Below, piece after piece: positions 32,497-42,577 of a DNA stretch of 49,964 nucleotides. Position 1 is the first letter of the stretch; each line of letters begins with the position of its first letter. Origin of the DNA: Chara braunii (Eukaryota > Streptophyta > Charophyceae > Charales > Characeae); assembly GCA_003427395.1 (NCBI GenBank), contig BFEA01001166.1, positions 9,812-59,775 of the forward strand, read 5' to 3'. The notes below the pieces were generated by a model, which was given only the letters and a program-made list of their open reading frames with translations, did no database searches and had not been told where the DNA came from. The position numbers were made by a program, and so were the translations under genes.

Positions 32497-33088
32497 CCGG
32501 TACTAACCTGTGAAGGTGGCGCCTTGTTGCAGGTACATCGAAGACAAAGTTGGAGCTATGGCGCCACATGTTAAGTCTCCTTGGCCTCCGCCAACCCTCT
32601 TTCTCTCTCTCCAATGCTACTCTAGCTTCTAATAGCGCCCAGCGCTGAAGGCTACTCCTAACGCTACTACTACTACTACTGCAGCGTTCCTCCAGAGTGC
32701 TGCTGCCGAATCCTGAAGACCGCCTCCTACCTCCTGCACGTGAAGTGCCCGTGAACTGTCTGGGAAATCCCTATGAGCTACATCAGTCTGCAGGGCGGGC
32801 CAGTTCCATATAGTGCTGGCCCGTCCGAGAGGCTGCTCTTGCCAATGCCGAAACGTGCCAGACCCTGACGTTGAAGTTCAAACAAAGGTTGTCTTGAAAC
32901 AGGCCCAAAAATGGCCTGTGCTAAACCCTGGTCTGGCGCCTGAGTTTTTTTTTCAGGGCAGGCCGACTTTATGAAGGCCTGCAAATGGCCCTCGTTTTCA
33001 GGCTTTCAGGCTGAAAAGACACATGGCCTGTAGGGCCCTGAATTTCCGTCTAGTCGGGCCTGTGTGGCTGCGCAATATGCCACACGCA
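32287..33088 (-). repeat. Left (3') LTR of element C
   Basis: Runs from TGTCGCG to CCACACGCA. The pyrimidine tract CCCCTCCTT right after it is the complement of a polypurine tract. It aligns with 38429-39581 but lacks about 350 bases (including an N gap) that the right LTR carries after CCAATGATCA. A CT run lies at 32459-32493. Confidence 0.85.
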
Positions 33089-33299
33089 CCCCTCCTTGAA
33101 AGACCGAGCTTACCTGCGAGGGCGAAGCAGCCTGTCTGAGGGAGGGACCAAAGTTCGGTTGGGAGGGGCAGGCTTCCTTAGCTAACCTTTGTCATTCGCA
33201 GTGAGCGTAGACCAGCGGTGCGGATGCTTTCAAATCTGCTCCTGAAATGCATTGAGTGTCGTCGGGATCGCATGCTTTGAAGGTAACTTTGTACTGTCG

Positions 33300-34579
33300 A
33301 GGCTTGCTGCCGTACTTGCGATCCGTGATGACGTCACAAAATGGCCCAAGTACTCGAGCTCTTACCATGCAAATTAGCATTTGTCGGGGTTGGCTTTGTA
33401 CTTGGCTTGTAGTAGTTCCAAAACGGTGCGCAAGTGCTCCACGTGCTCGTCCAAACTCTGGTTGTACACCAAGATATCGTCGAGGTAGATGAGTACAAAT
33501 CTATCTAGCATGTGTCGGAACTCCGTTGTTATAACCGCTTTGAATGTGGCCGGGGTATTCGTAAGGCCAAATAGCATAACCAGCCATGCGAAATGCCCAT
33601 ATCGCGTTTTAAACGCGGTTTTGTAGCAATCCTCCTGCCGGATCTCGAGTTGGTGATATCCCGATTTGAGGTCCAGCTTGGAGAAGATCTTAGCGCCGCC
33701 CAACGGTTCGAGAAGGTCGTCGATGCGCGGGAGAGGGCCGACGTTCTTCACGGTTTGCGCGTTGAGCTTGCGATAATCGATGCGCAACCACAAATCCTTC
33801 TTCTTCCGGACGAAGAGAACGGGAATACCGTATAGCGAAGAGCTTGGCCGAATCCAACCTTTCTCAAGAAGGTCGTTAAGTTGTGCTCGTAGCACACTTA
33901 ACTTTTCCTCGCTCATGCGGTAGATGCAACCACGTGGAGGTACGGCCCCGACCTCGAGGATGATTTCATGCTGGATGGGCCGATCCGGTACTACTACTCC
34001 GTGCCAGGCTTCAAACACGTCGCTGTAGGCGTCAAGAAGCTCGGTGATGAGTGAGTCCGTTGATGCGTCCGTCGATGAGATGTCATGGGGCGGGAGGGCG
34101 TGGAGAAAACACACACCCATCTCCTCGATGTCGTCTCGGGTGATGGAAGCTCGAATGCTCGCGGCGGACACCACATGACAGCTGATCGAAGGGTGAGGTG
34201 AAGGCACCGTGCATGGGATTGGTACTTTGTTCCGATCATGAACGTGAACGGTGCGGCGGTAGAAGTTCACCGGGTGATCCTCGCTTCGCAGCCATGACAT
34301 GCCCAAGATCATGTCGAACTGGGTGTCCAAAATGTCAAAGGACACGGCCTCGCTTGCATGTGGGGCGAAGTACACGGGGACGGAATCAATGCACCGGTCG
34401 ATGGACTTGTGCGTGTGAACGTCGGCCAACGTGACTTGCGTGGGCTGCGACTTCCCCCGAACGTGTGGCCCAAGGCTAGCGCGTATCATAAAGTGTTGGC
34501 TGATGTAGTTGCGAGTAGCTCCGCAATCGATCAAAGCACTGAAGGTCGCCTCTTCGGTCTGAATGCGTATGTACAACAA
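33300..34579 (-). pseudogene. Protease and reverse transcriptase of element C, truncated pol
   Basis: The 401-codon frame from 34579 begins in the protease (ALIDCGATRNYIS; later FDMILGMSWL) and runs without a break into RT: GWIRPSSSLYGIPVLFVRKK, WLRIDYRKLNAQT, DLKSGYHQLEI, MLFGLTNTPATF and the intact catalytic YLDDILVY. It ends after NPDKC at 33374. YLGHFVTS, the start of the RT connection, continues in another frame near 33320-33355, and then recognisable pol ends. This is the cleanest RT in the window, yet without RNase H and integrase the element cannot transpose by itself. Confidence 0.9.
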
Positions 34580-34843
34580 TGGCGCGTCGATGTCGTCGTA
34601 CTGTTGTCATGAACTCATGGTCGATCTTCGCAAGAATGTGACTTGCGTGGGCTGCGACTTCCCCCGAACGTGTGGCCCAAGGCCAGCTCGTACCATAAAG
34701 TGTTGGCTGATATAGTTGCGAGTAGCTCCGCAATCGATCAAAGCGCTGCAGGTTGCCTCTCCGATCTGAATGCGTATGTACAACAATGGCGCGTCGATGT
34801 CGTTGTACCGTTATGTCTTGAACTCGTGGTCGATCTTCACAAC
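34431..34843. repeat. 207-bp tandem duplication over the protease active site
   Basis: GTGACTTGCGTGGGCTGCGA starts at 34431 and again at 34638, and the two units remain closely similar to their ends. Each encodes, on the minus strand, a version of ALIDCGATRNYIS. The period is a multiple of three, but the two copies now lie in different frames. Confidence 0.9.
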
Positions 34844-37046
34844 GTAGTCGTGAAGGTCAACAACCTCTACTCCGACGTCCATCAACGGAGCTGGTACTGC
34901 ATTGTGCAAGCAATCCTGCAATTGTGCCTTGAGCACGTTGCAATGCGGTTTCGACGATCGACGGGGGGGGGGAAGGGGCATCCACTGGAAGTCCGCGAAC
35001 GTCAACGGGTCGAGTTCTTCAAGTCTTGACCATGACGTCGAATCCTCGACGATAGATGGCGGCGAAGTTGCCGAATCGGTTGCCGATGGTGGTGAAACCG
35101 TCCATGCGGTGGATTGTTGCACATGGAGTGGTTGGTCCAACAGTGGGACCAAGTAGACAGTGTAATCCTCGTAAGTGAACCGAGGACTCGCGACATCCGC
35201 ATTCTTCCCAGATGTGTAGGAGGCCACTAGCAAGGCGTCCAAATCTGGCGGAGTGAGAGGTGGAGTCGCCTCACTCCCACGCAACTCAGTTTCCCGAGTT
35301 GATGCGAGGTCGAACATCCTCCTTGCCTTGATCTTGGCATTGGGAGGTCTTGTGCTTGGTGTTGTTGCACCAATAGCAGCAGCCATACCGGATGCGCCAC
35401 TTGTATTCGGCCTCGGTCAAGTGAAACTTGACCCATGGTACCGGCTGTTTGTTTCCGGCCGGCGATGCGATTTTCACCCTCCCTTTTCCATAGGAGTTGT
35501 TGTTGCTTCGCGGCTGGACAAGGGCCACCTGATCTCCCTCACGTGATGCTTGGGTGGCTGCCGGGTCTTCCACAATGATGTCCAGTTGGACTGCAGCGAC
35601 TTGCTGTGGACATGGACCAAATTTTCCTTTCTCCACATGGGCTGGCTGCCACGCTGACTTTTCGTGTGCAGCAGTCCGGTTGGTCTTGATGATCTCTCGC
35701 GCCTTGTCGATGATTTCGGCGAAGGTTGTGTACTGCTTGCAATCACCAAGTGCGAGGCTTAAGGCGGCACACGACCGGTTGTAGAACTCCCGACGCAGAT
35801 GCAGAAATGGTAAGTCGAGATCGGGCGTTGCCACGATCTTTCGCCACTCCGTAAGCCAGTCACGTGTTGGTGTGTTGCCTTGAGTCATGCTGAAGAGGTG
35901 GTTGATGGCGAGCGTCGGGGCGTCGTCAACGATGAACCGCTTCTTCCATTGTCCCGTCAGATCTTCCCAAGAGATCTTCTTGTGTAGATCGGCGACCTGG
36001 ACGCCGTGGATGGTTGCCAGGTGGCTGAGCCAGATCTGGCATCCGCCCTGTGAGTTGAGCAGCGCGCCGATGTACGAGTGCTCAGGGATGTGATGAATCC
36101 GCAGTTCCGTCGTAAAGCCCTCCCACCAGGGGACCGGGTCTTGATGCGTATAGTCATCAAACTTTTCAATCCGGAATATCGACATTTTGTATTGCTGCGG
36201 ACTGGTGCTGCCATCGTGCTCGGGCGGCTGGTGCACTTCCCAAACCTCGTTCTTCAAGGCGTCAAGTTGCTCGCTGATGGTGGCGGGTGCGGTGAAGGTG
36301 CTGATGTCACCGAGCATTGCGACTACATGGTCAACTCGTTCCTCCAATTGGCAGGTTGAGGCTGCACTGCTGGGCTCGCCAGCGTCTGGTCCTGGTGATT
36401 CTTGCTCCAGGTCTTGTACGTGGGAATCAAGTGCCCGTGTAGCATCCTCGTGCAGATCCTTGTCGTTCCGCACAACCCGTTGGAGGTTCTCCAGGTCCTG
36501 GTGCTGTTTCGCCATTGCCTGGTGTTGTTTCTCTAACTCGGACTGCAGGTGGTTACAAGTGTAAACCAACCGGGTCACGAGTTTGGAGAGGAACTCCTTG
36601 TGCTGCTCTTCCGGTGTTGCGTCGTGATGGTCCTCGGATGGTTCGAAATGCCAGAACTTGAGCTTTTCGACGCTGGCGGCTTCATGCCGCTGTAGCAGAT
36701 CCTGGGCCTCCTTGCGGCGGGCCTGGGCATCTGCGTCAGCTTCGGCCTGAAGCCGCTGCTTTTCAGCTGCTGCCGCCACTTCAGCCTGTAGGTGGGCAGC
36801 CTCGGCTGCCGCCTGGCGCTGTACCTCAGCCTCGATCAGCGCGAGCTGCTCTAGAAACCGCTGTCGGTACTCGTCAATGGACTCGTTGGCCAATTGGCCT
36901 GGCATGCCCAAAGCTGAAACCGTCATGGTGGCGGGCACTGCTGATGTGGCACTTACCAAACTGGGAATGCAGGCAAAGGGTTGGGTGGGAGGGAAAATGC
37001 AGGCAGGTAACCAACCAAAGTGTACTTTCCTCCCGGTCCTAATCAA
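34811..37046 (-). pseudogene. gag of element C and gag-pol linker
   Basis: A 586-codon frame from 37046 to 35286 is open. It has a hydrophobic start, a long Ala/Glu/Gln-rich region likely to be coiled coil (about residues 55-200), a capsid-like core (DPVPWWEGFTTEL and SWEDLTGQWKKRF) and a zinc knuckle CYWCNNTKHKTSQC (35337-35378). A second frame (35386-34811) continues as an acidic, Pro/Ser-rich linker into the protease. The gag frame looks intact. I call the whole a pseudogene because the linker and protease duplication break continuity and the element is truncated. Confidence 0.8.
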
Positions 37047-38316
37047 CAGAATAAAATAAAAATAAAAAATAAAAGAAGAGGATCAACCCCCGCCCCCTTT
37101 TTTTTTTTTTTTGTACATCTGTCGATCTGCTATGAGTGAGGCGTTTCAGAGGAGTACTATGAGCGAGATCTAGGCGAGGTTTCGCAAAGTTTCGGCTTCC
37201 AAAAAAAATTGCGATCTTGATTTTTTTTTTTTTTGCGCGAAATACACTGGAGGTTCCACTTTCAGAGAAGAATAGATCCAGTCCGAGAATATGACAACCT
37301 CCCTAGTTCACCTAATATGCCCAGAGTGAAACAGAAAACGAAATGCTAAGTTGCAAAAAAGCATACTTGCAACCGCATGAGCCGCACATTCATGCGGAGT
37401 TCCGTGCGGGGGGTGCCTGTGGGGAATCGTGCAGGTTTTTTAATTTTAATTTTTATTGTTTTCTCTTTTTTTGGGAGGGGGAACAGGGGCGTATGACAAG
37501 AAGATGGGGATATGGCAAGGAGAGGGGGATATGGAGAGGAGGAGGAGGATGTGGACGAGGAGGACGACGAGGAGGAGTCGAGATGGGGGAGGAGAAGAGA
37601 TGGACGGAGGGAAAAGAGGAAGGGCAGGAGGAGGAGGACGAGTGGGAGGAGGAGGAGACATGGACGGCGAGGAAGGGTAGGACACGAGGAAAGGGAGGAC
37701 ACGAGGAAGGGAAGGAGACGAGGAGGCATGGAAGATGAGGAAGTACGACGAGGAAGAGACGAGGAGGATGAGGAAGGGCAGGAGGAGGAGGACGAGTGGG
37801 AGGAGGAGGAGACATGGACGGCGAGGAAGGGTAGGACACGAGGAAAGGGAGGACACGAGGAAGGGAAGGAGACGAGGAGGCATGGAAGATGAGGAAGTAC
37901 GACGAGGAAGAGACGAGGAGGATGAGGAAGGGCAGGAGGAGGAGGACGAACAGGAGGAGTACGAGGAGGAGGAGACGAAAAGGAGAAGGGAGGAGGAGAC
38001 ATGGAGGATGAGGAAGGGGAGGAGGAGCAAGGTGAGGCAGTACTCCTGTAATTTTTTTTTTCATCTCGCTTATAATTTTGGGGGGGGGCCTCAAATGCAC
38101 CGTTTCGGCCACGGCCTTTTTTTTTTTTTGCTGAGGGGGGNGATGGGTCGTTCTCCGCACAGTCGTGCGCTGCACGGGATCGGTTGGGCGCGTGCGCCGC
38201 ACGTAGGGAACCGCCCGCACGACGTGCGCTTGCATGTATGAAAAAAAGAGAAAAATAAAACAATAAAAGAAATTTGCAGAGATTTGACGAAGTCCTACTT
38301 GATTCACTAATAAACC

Positions 38317-38350
<34 letters not shown>

Positions 38351-38411
38351 CAATAATCAGTCGATCAAGCAAGCTGGCTTCTTGATTGGGCGGATCCTCT
38401 GATTGAGAGGT
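37047..38411 (-). other. Leader of element C with purine minisatellite and (TCAA)n
   Basis: Between gag and the primer site lie homopolymer runs (37100, 37222 and 38055), a polypurine GGA/GAG minisatellite (37500-38035), a single N at 38141 and a TCAA tetranucleotide run (38318-38345). No coding content is visible; long serine-rich or glutamate-rich frames across it arise from the purine bias. Confidence 0.8.
37500..38035. repeat. Polypurine minisatellite with 154-bp duplication
   Basis: GAGGAGGA-type purine sequence. A 154-base segment starting AGGGCAGGAG occurs at 37621 and again at 37775, nearly or fully identical, including the AAGTACGACG marker. A third shortened copy starts near 37929. 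Confidence 0.85.
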
Positions 38412-38425
38412 CCGCTCCGATACCA
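38412..38425 (-). other. Primer binding site of element C (variant tRNA-iMet)
   Basis: The minus strand reads TGGTATCGGAGCGG, three bases from the LTR start TGTCGCATACC. One base (G for A) differs from the sites of elements A, B and D. Confidence 0.8.
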
Positions 38426-38428
38426 AAC

Positions 38429-38863
38429 TGTCGCATACCGTAAAGGTGCAGACCAGAACAAGAACCGACCTCTCTCACATAGTACAAGATAGCGCAGCGG
38501 AAGGCTAATATACCAATGATCAGACCAATCAATGTTCATCGTCATCATTCCATGGTGTGAAGGGGCCTGGCGTTCACACAGGAAGAATGCCCCAGTCCCC
38601 AACCATACTCCGACGAAGAAGAGGGTGGTTAGACGAAGAAGAGGGGAANNNNNNNNNNNNNNNNNNNNNNNNNNNNNNNNNNNNNNNNNNNNNNNNNNNN
38701 NNNNNNNNNNNNNNNNNNNNNNNNNNNNNNNNNNNNNNNNNNNNNNNNNNNNNNNNNNNNNNNNNNNNNNNNNNNNNNNNNNNNNNNNNNNNNNNNNNNN
38801 NNNNNNNNNNNNNNNNNNNNNNNNNNNNNNNNNNNNNNNNNNNNNNNNNNNNNNNNNNNNNNN

Positions 38864-38902
<39 letters not shown>

Positions 38903-39581
38903 GTCTGCAGATACTGAGAAGTCAGGTAGCGAGAGGGTGAGGGAGAGATGGTGGACTTAGAAGAGGAAGAAGAAGAACTCTCTCTCTCTCTCAGTCTGGT
39001 ACTAACCTGTAGGAAGGTGGCGCCTTGTTGCAGGTACATCGAAGATGAAGCTGGAGCTATGGCGCCACAGGTAAGTCTCCCTGGCCTCCGCCAACCCTCT
39101 CTCTCGTTCTCCAACGCTACTCTTGCTCCTAATAGCGCCCAGCGCTGAAGGCTACTCCTAACGCTACTACTACTACTGCAGCGCTCCTCCAGAGTGCTGC
39201 TGCCGAATCCTGAAGACTGCCTCCTGCCTCCTGCACGTGAAGTGCCCGTGAACTGCCTGGGAAGTCCCTATGAGCTACATGCAGTCTGCAGGGCGGGCCA
39301 GTTCTATATAGTGCTGGCCCGTCGGGGAGGCTGCTCTTGCCAATGCCGAAACGTGCCAGACCCTGGCGTTGAAGTTCAAACAAAGGTTGTCTTGAAACAG
39401 GCCCCAAAATGGCCTGTGCTAAACCCTGGTCTGGCGCCTGAGTTTTTTTTTCAGGGCAGGTCGACTTTATGAGGGCCTGCAAATGGCCCTCGTTTTCAGG
39501 GTTTCAGGCTGAAACGACACAGGGCCTGTAGGGCCCTGAATTTCCGTCTGGTCGGGCCCTGCAGGCCCGTGTGGCTGCGCA
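38429..39581 (-). repeat. Right (5') LTR of element C, with 215-base gap
   Basis: Begins TGTCGCATACCG and contains an N gap (38649-38863) followed by CT repeats to 38900. It ends at GTGGCTGCGCA, where it joins element B. The matching position in the left LTR is followed by 14 more bases to its CA end. Confidence 0.85.
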
Positions 39582-40053
39582 CAGGCCCTAGAGTCAGACT
39601 ACTTGGACTGGTACCTGCCTAGACCTAGCCTACCACTAATGGGCCTCTAAATTTGCCAACTTTTTGTCTTCTTCTGGTCATCCTCAGGTTCCCGACACAT
39701 CAACCCCTACTTTGAGTGGTACCGGCCTACGTACTACGTGAGTGCCTATGGGCCTACTCCACCGCTACTCGAGTGTGCCCTAAGCTACCCTCTCGGCCAC
39801 CTGCTGCAACCCCAAAGTCACGGCCACAGGTAAGTACTGGCCCTGCTGGGCCTGCCAAACAAACAAGTGGCCTGGTGGGCCACACACACACTCAAGCCAA
39901 CAAACACTCAGATAGGTACGCAGACCAGCAAGCACGCACACACACAGACTTAGAAAACCCTGCAAAACGCGGCAATCTCAGCAGGGCATTCATTCCAGCA
40001 GCGAAACTCAGAAATCAGCTGTGTTCTCGGTCTGTGTTTTGGCAGGTCCTGCA
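39579..40053 (-). repeat. Right (5') LTR of element B, part after element C
   Basis: GCACAGGCCCTAGAGTCAGA starts here and at 23840 in the left LTR, and both continue in parallel to GGTCCTGCA / GGTCCCTACA. AAGG follows at 40054-40057. Confidence 0.88.
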
Positions 40054-40240
40054 AAGGCAAAAAAAATGTTGTTTGTCTGCTTCTCTACAAACTTCCCAGT
40101 TCTGTTAGGTCTGACATGCTGTTTTGTCTTTAGGTGCCTCCATTGGCTTTCTCCTGAACAGCACTATTCTTTGCTGCATCCCGGATTCCTGGTGCGCAAT
40201 TTGCTTCAGCCTTCAGTATTTAAAGGTTGAAGGCAGTGAC

Positions 40241-40281
<41 letters not shown>

Positions 40282-41209
40282 CAGTGTGTGTGTTGTGTGT
40301 GTGTTGTGTGTGTGTTGTGTGTGTTTTGTGTGTGTGCAGGGTGTGCAGACTCATAATGCAGTTGTGCTGAGTTTAATTCTCCAAGGAAAAAAACAGGAAG
40401 TTACCTTTGACTGATGCCCCTTATGGGATTCATATGTTTTTTGTGTGTGCAGGGCTTGCAGACTCGTAATGCAGTTGTGCTGAGTTTAATTCTCCAAGAA
40501 GAAAAACAAGGAAGTTACCTTCGATTGCTGCCCCCCCTTTATATGATTCACATATGCAGGCAGAAGGTGGTGGGGGAAAGAAACATTCACGATTTCATTT
40601 TTGTCGTTGTGACCGCGGCAGAGTGGTGGAGCATGGCCCATACTGAGATATACGACTCCTGCGCAGCATGTGCAACAAAAGGGCTGCGTGTGTGATCACC
40701 GATTTCGGCGATTTGTATTTTTTGTGACGTAGGCAGAGTGGTGGAGTGTGGCCGGTCCTGTGACGTACGACTCCTGGGCAGCGTGTGCAACAAAAGGGCT
40801 GCGTGCGTGATTGTCACCTCCTCCATGATGATGGTCCACAGGATTCATATCAACACCGCAAACAGCTGGTCGTCTTCCTAACCATCTACTTTACCCTAGT
40901 TTCCTGAAATTGAGAACATTCGATTGCATGAGCCATCCCTTTTTGTTCTCCTCGTGCCCACATGGAACCTATTGATCATCAGCCAGCTTGAAAAAAGAAG
41001 AGAGGAAGGCAGAGAGATTTGTTGGACGAGTGGTGGGAGGGCAGGAAGGAATGGCATTGAAAGAGTGACAGACACGTGATTGATTAGTTTTGTGAACTGG
41101 TTTCTTGCACATTCATTGGGCGGTGGTGATGGTGAGAAAAATGTGAGCAATTCAGGGTTGTCGTCAAGCGGGGGGGTTTGACACGTACATCGTCGCTCCT
41201 TCTACATGA
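40054..41209. repeat. Intergenic: GT microsatellite and two tandem doublets
   Basis: A GT run with variants lies at 40242-40337. A unit of about 115 bases (CAGACTCRTAATGCAGTTGT, then TTAATTCTCCAAG) occurs at about 40330-40441 and 40442-40560. A second unit (GCAGAGTGGTGGAG, then GCAACAAAAGGGCTGCGTG) occurs at about 40617-40695 and 40733-40815. The right part probably includes the promoter of the LDLa gene, but no element can be named. Confidence 0.75.
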
Positions 41210-42577
41210 ATGGGGCGAGAGGTGGGGAAATGGCGACGGCGTTCGCCAGTAAGATGGCGGTCTTTTGTTGTTTTCTCATTGATTATAATGCTGCAGATGT
41301 TGGTGATGAGCGAAGGCTCCCGAGAAGTGAGAAATGGAGATGCCCACAGCAAGGAAATGGATGAGACATCTGTTGAGAACGTATATGGGAACGATAGCAC
41401 TAGAAGCCAGGAGGGGGAGAAACGATGGCAGTTTCTGGAGGGGAGTTTTTGCAAGGGGTGGTTGTGTCCTAAATGCGCAGGTTTTAGGTGCGGAAATGGT
41501 CATTGTTTGATGACGATGAAGGTGTGCGATGGCACGGATGATTGTGGAGATAACTATGATGAAGAGGTGAACTGCACGGGGAGTCGAAGTCCTCCTTCGT
41601 CGAGCAGTAGAGACAACAACGGAGGCGAGGGTGGAGGGGAGGAGGATGGTCCAAACACAGAAGATGATAGTAAACATGGAGGCAAGTTTGATCGGGATGG
41701 ACCAAATGAGAACGATGGAGAAGAAAATTTCGCATTTCGAGGAGTCTTGAGGATTGTTGTTATGGTGGGGGGAAGCATAGGGGTGTTTCTGGCCTTCGCT
41801 CTTATGTTTGCAACAGGGTACTGTTTGGTGCATTACAGGGGAGGAGAGGCACAAGGAGAAGCGGCAGGAACCGGAGGAGGGAGCAAGGGAGACGGAGAAA
41901 ATGGTGGTGGCGGTGATAGAACGAAAGTGAGACCAGCACAATCGCCAATCAGTTCTCCTTCTGCAACGAAGCATATAATTGATCGGAATCCTGTGAAGCT
42001 ATGGCAAGGCAGACCTGAGCCCACAGCCAAGACTGAAAAACCTCCGCTTGCTAGAAGTCCTTCTTCCCATCCATCTTACCCAACCACTCGATCGGGTCGG
42101 CTGAAGCATCATCATTCCGGTGAGGCGGTTGGGCCTTATCAACCTCTTCGCTCCCCGCCTGACGTAACACATGATGCTGATGCTGATGCTGATGCTGATC
42201 GTGGGATATATGTCGACACAGCACCAGGTGCCGTTGAAATGGTAAACACCAGCTCCGTGGATTATTTTCCTTATGAACTGCGCGCAGGGGGTCAGGAACC
42301 CCATCTCATTCCGCACTCTCTCGTCCCTCCTGTGAGGCTCCCTGCCAAGTTTACTAGCCATGGTAGTTTCGCCGAAGTGATGTTCTCTGGCTCACTCAGT
42401 GCCAACGTCAGTGGCAACCTCAGTGGCAGCCTCAGTGACACCTTCTCGTCTATAAGTGGTGTGCCGATAGCGCATCCACTTGAGGAGATTTTACTGCGGC
42501 AAGACGAAGAGCCACGAGCTAGCGAGAGCAAGCGATTGTTGGGAAGGGCAGATCATTTTTCAGGCACAGAGGTCTAA
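41210..42577 (+). CDS. Single-pass membrane protein with one LDL-receptor class A domain
   Basis: An intronless 455-codon frame. Residues 19-33 are hydrophobic after a basic N-terminus, a signal peptide or anchor. Residues 81-122 form an LDLa module: FRCGNGHC, KVCDGTDDC and DNYDEEVNC give the Cys pattern and the calcium-binding acidic cluster (CDGTDDCGDNYDE). Two additional cysteines (81 and 86 or 89) precede it. A Gly/Asp/Asn-rich linker follows, then a transmembrane helix at about 182-207 and a cytoplasmic tail of about 245 residues, rich in Gly, Pro and Ser, with a DADADADAD run and serine/glycine repeats near the end. LDLa modules bind ligand through calcium in animal receptors. The ligand here is unknown. 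The topology (type I if the signal is cleaved) is inferred. I do not recognise an orthologue. Confidence 0.85.
   Translation: MGREVGKWRRRSPVRWRSFVVFSLIIMLQMLVMSEGSREVRNGDAHSKEMDETSVENVYGNDSTRSQEGEKRWQFLEGSFCKGWLCPKCAGFRCGNGHCLMTMKVCDGTDDCGDNYDEEVNCTGSRSPPSSSSRDNNGGEGGGEEDGPNTEDDSKHGGKFDRDGPNENDGEENFAFRGVLRIVVMVGGSIGVFLAFALMFATGYCLVHYRGGEAQGEAAGTGGGSKGDGENGGGGDRTKVRPAQSPISSPSATKHIIDRNPVKLWQGRPEPTAKTEKPPLARSPSSHPSYPTTRSGRLKHHHSGEAVGPYQPLRSPPDVTHDADADADADRGIYVDTAPGAVEMVNTSSVDYFPYELRAGGQEPHLIPHSLVPPVRLPAKFTSHGSFAEVMFSGSLSANVSGNLSGSLSDTFSSISGVPIAHPLEEILLRQDEEPRASESKRLLGRADHFSGTEV

Larger units (their letters stand above)
32287..39581 (-). mobile_element. Ty3/gypsy LTR retrotransposon C, nested in B and internally deleted
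   Basis: Two direct repeats starting TGTCGC[GA]TACCG (32287 and 38429) flank minus-strand gag, protease and RT. A primer site, TGGTATCGGAGCGG on the minus strand (38412-38425), has one difference from tRNA-iMet at the position usually A. RNase H and integrase are absent: only about 285 bases separate the RT end from the left LTR. The element interrupts the right LTR of B. Its own right end lacks the last 14 bases present in the left LTR, so its target duplication cannot be seen. Confidence 0.9.
23026..40053 (-). mobile_element. Ty3/gypsy LTR retrotransposon B, hosting element C
   Basis: The left LTR is 23026-24328. The right LTR is split into 31570-32286 and 39579-40053 by element C. A minus-strand tRNA-iMet primer site (31557-31568) and a polypurine tract (24331-24344 as its complement) mark the internal ends. 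Coding is on the minus strand: gag, protease, RT, RNase H, integrase. AAGG directly precedes the left LTR (23022-23025) and follows the right one (40054-40057), consistent with a target duplication of 4-5 bases. All pol domains are in broken frames, so it is dead. Confidence 0.9.

Noticed and set aside
37346-38263. Long serine/proline-rich frames (up to 305 codons) on the minus strand and Glu/Gly-rich frames on the plus strand
   Set aside because: They are produced by the polypurine minisatellite, include an N, and lie in the leader of element C.
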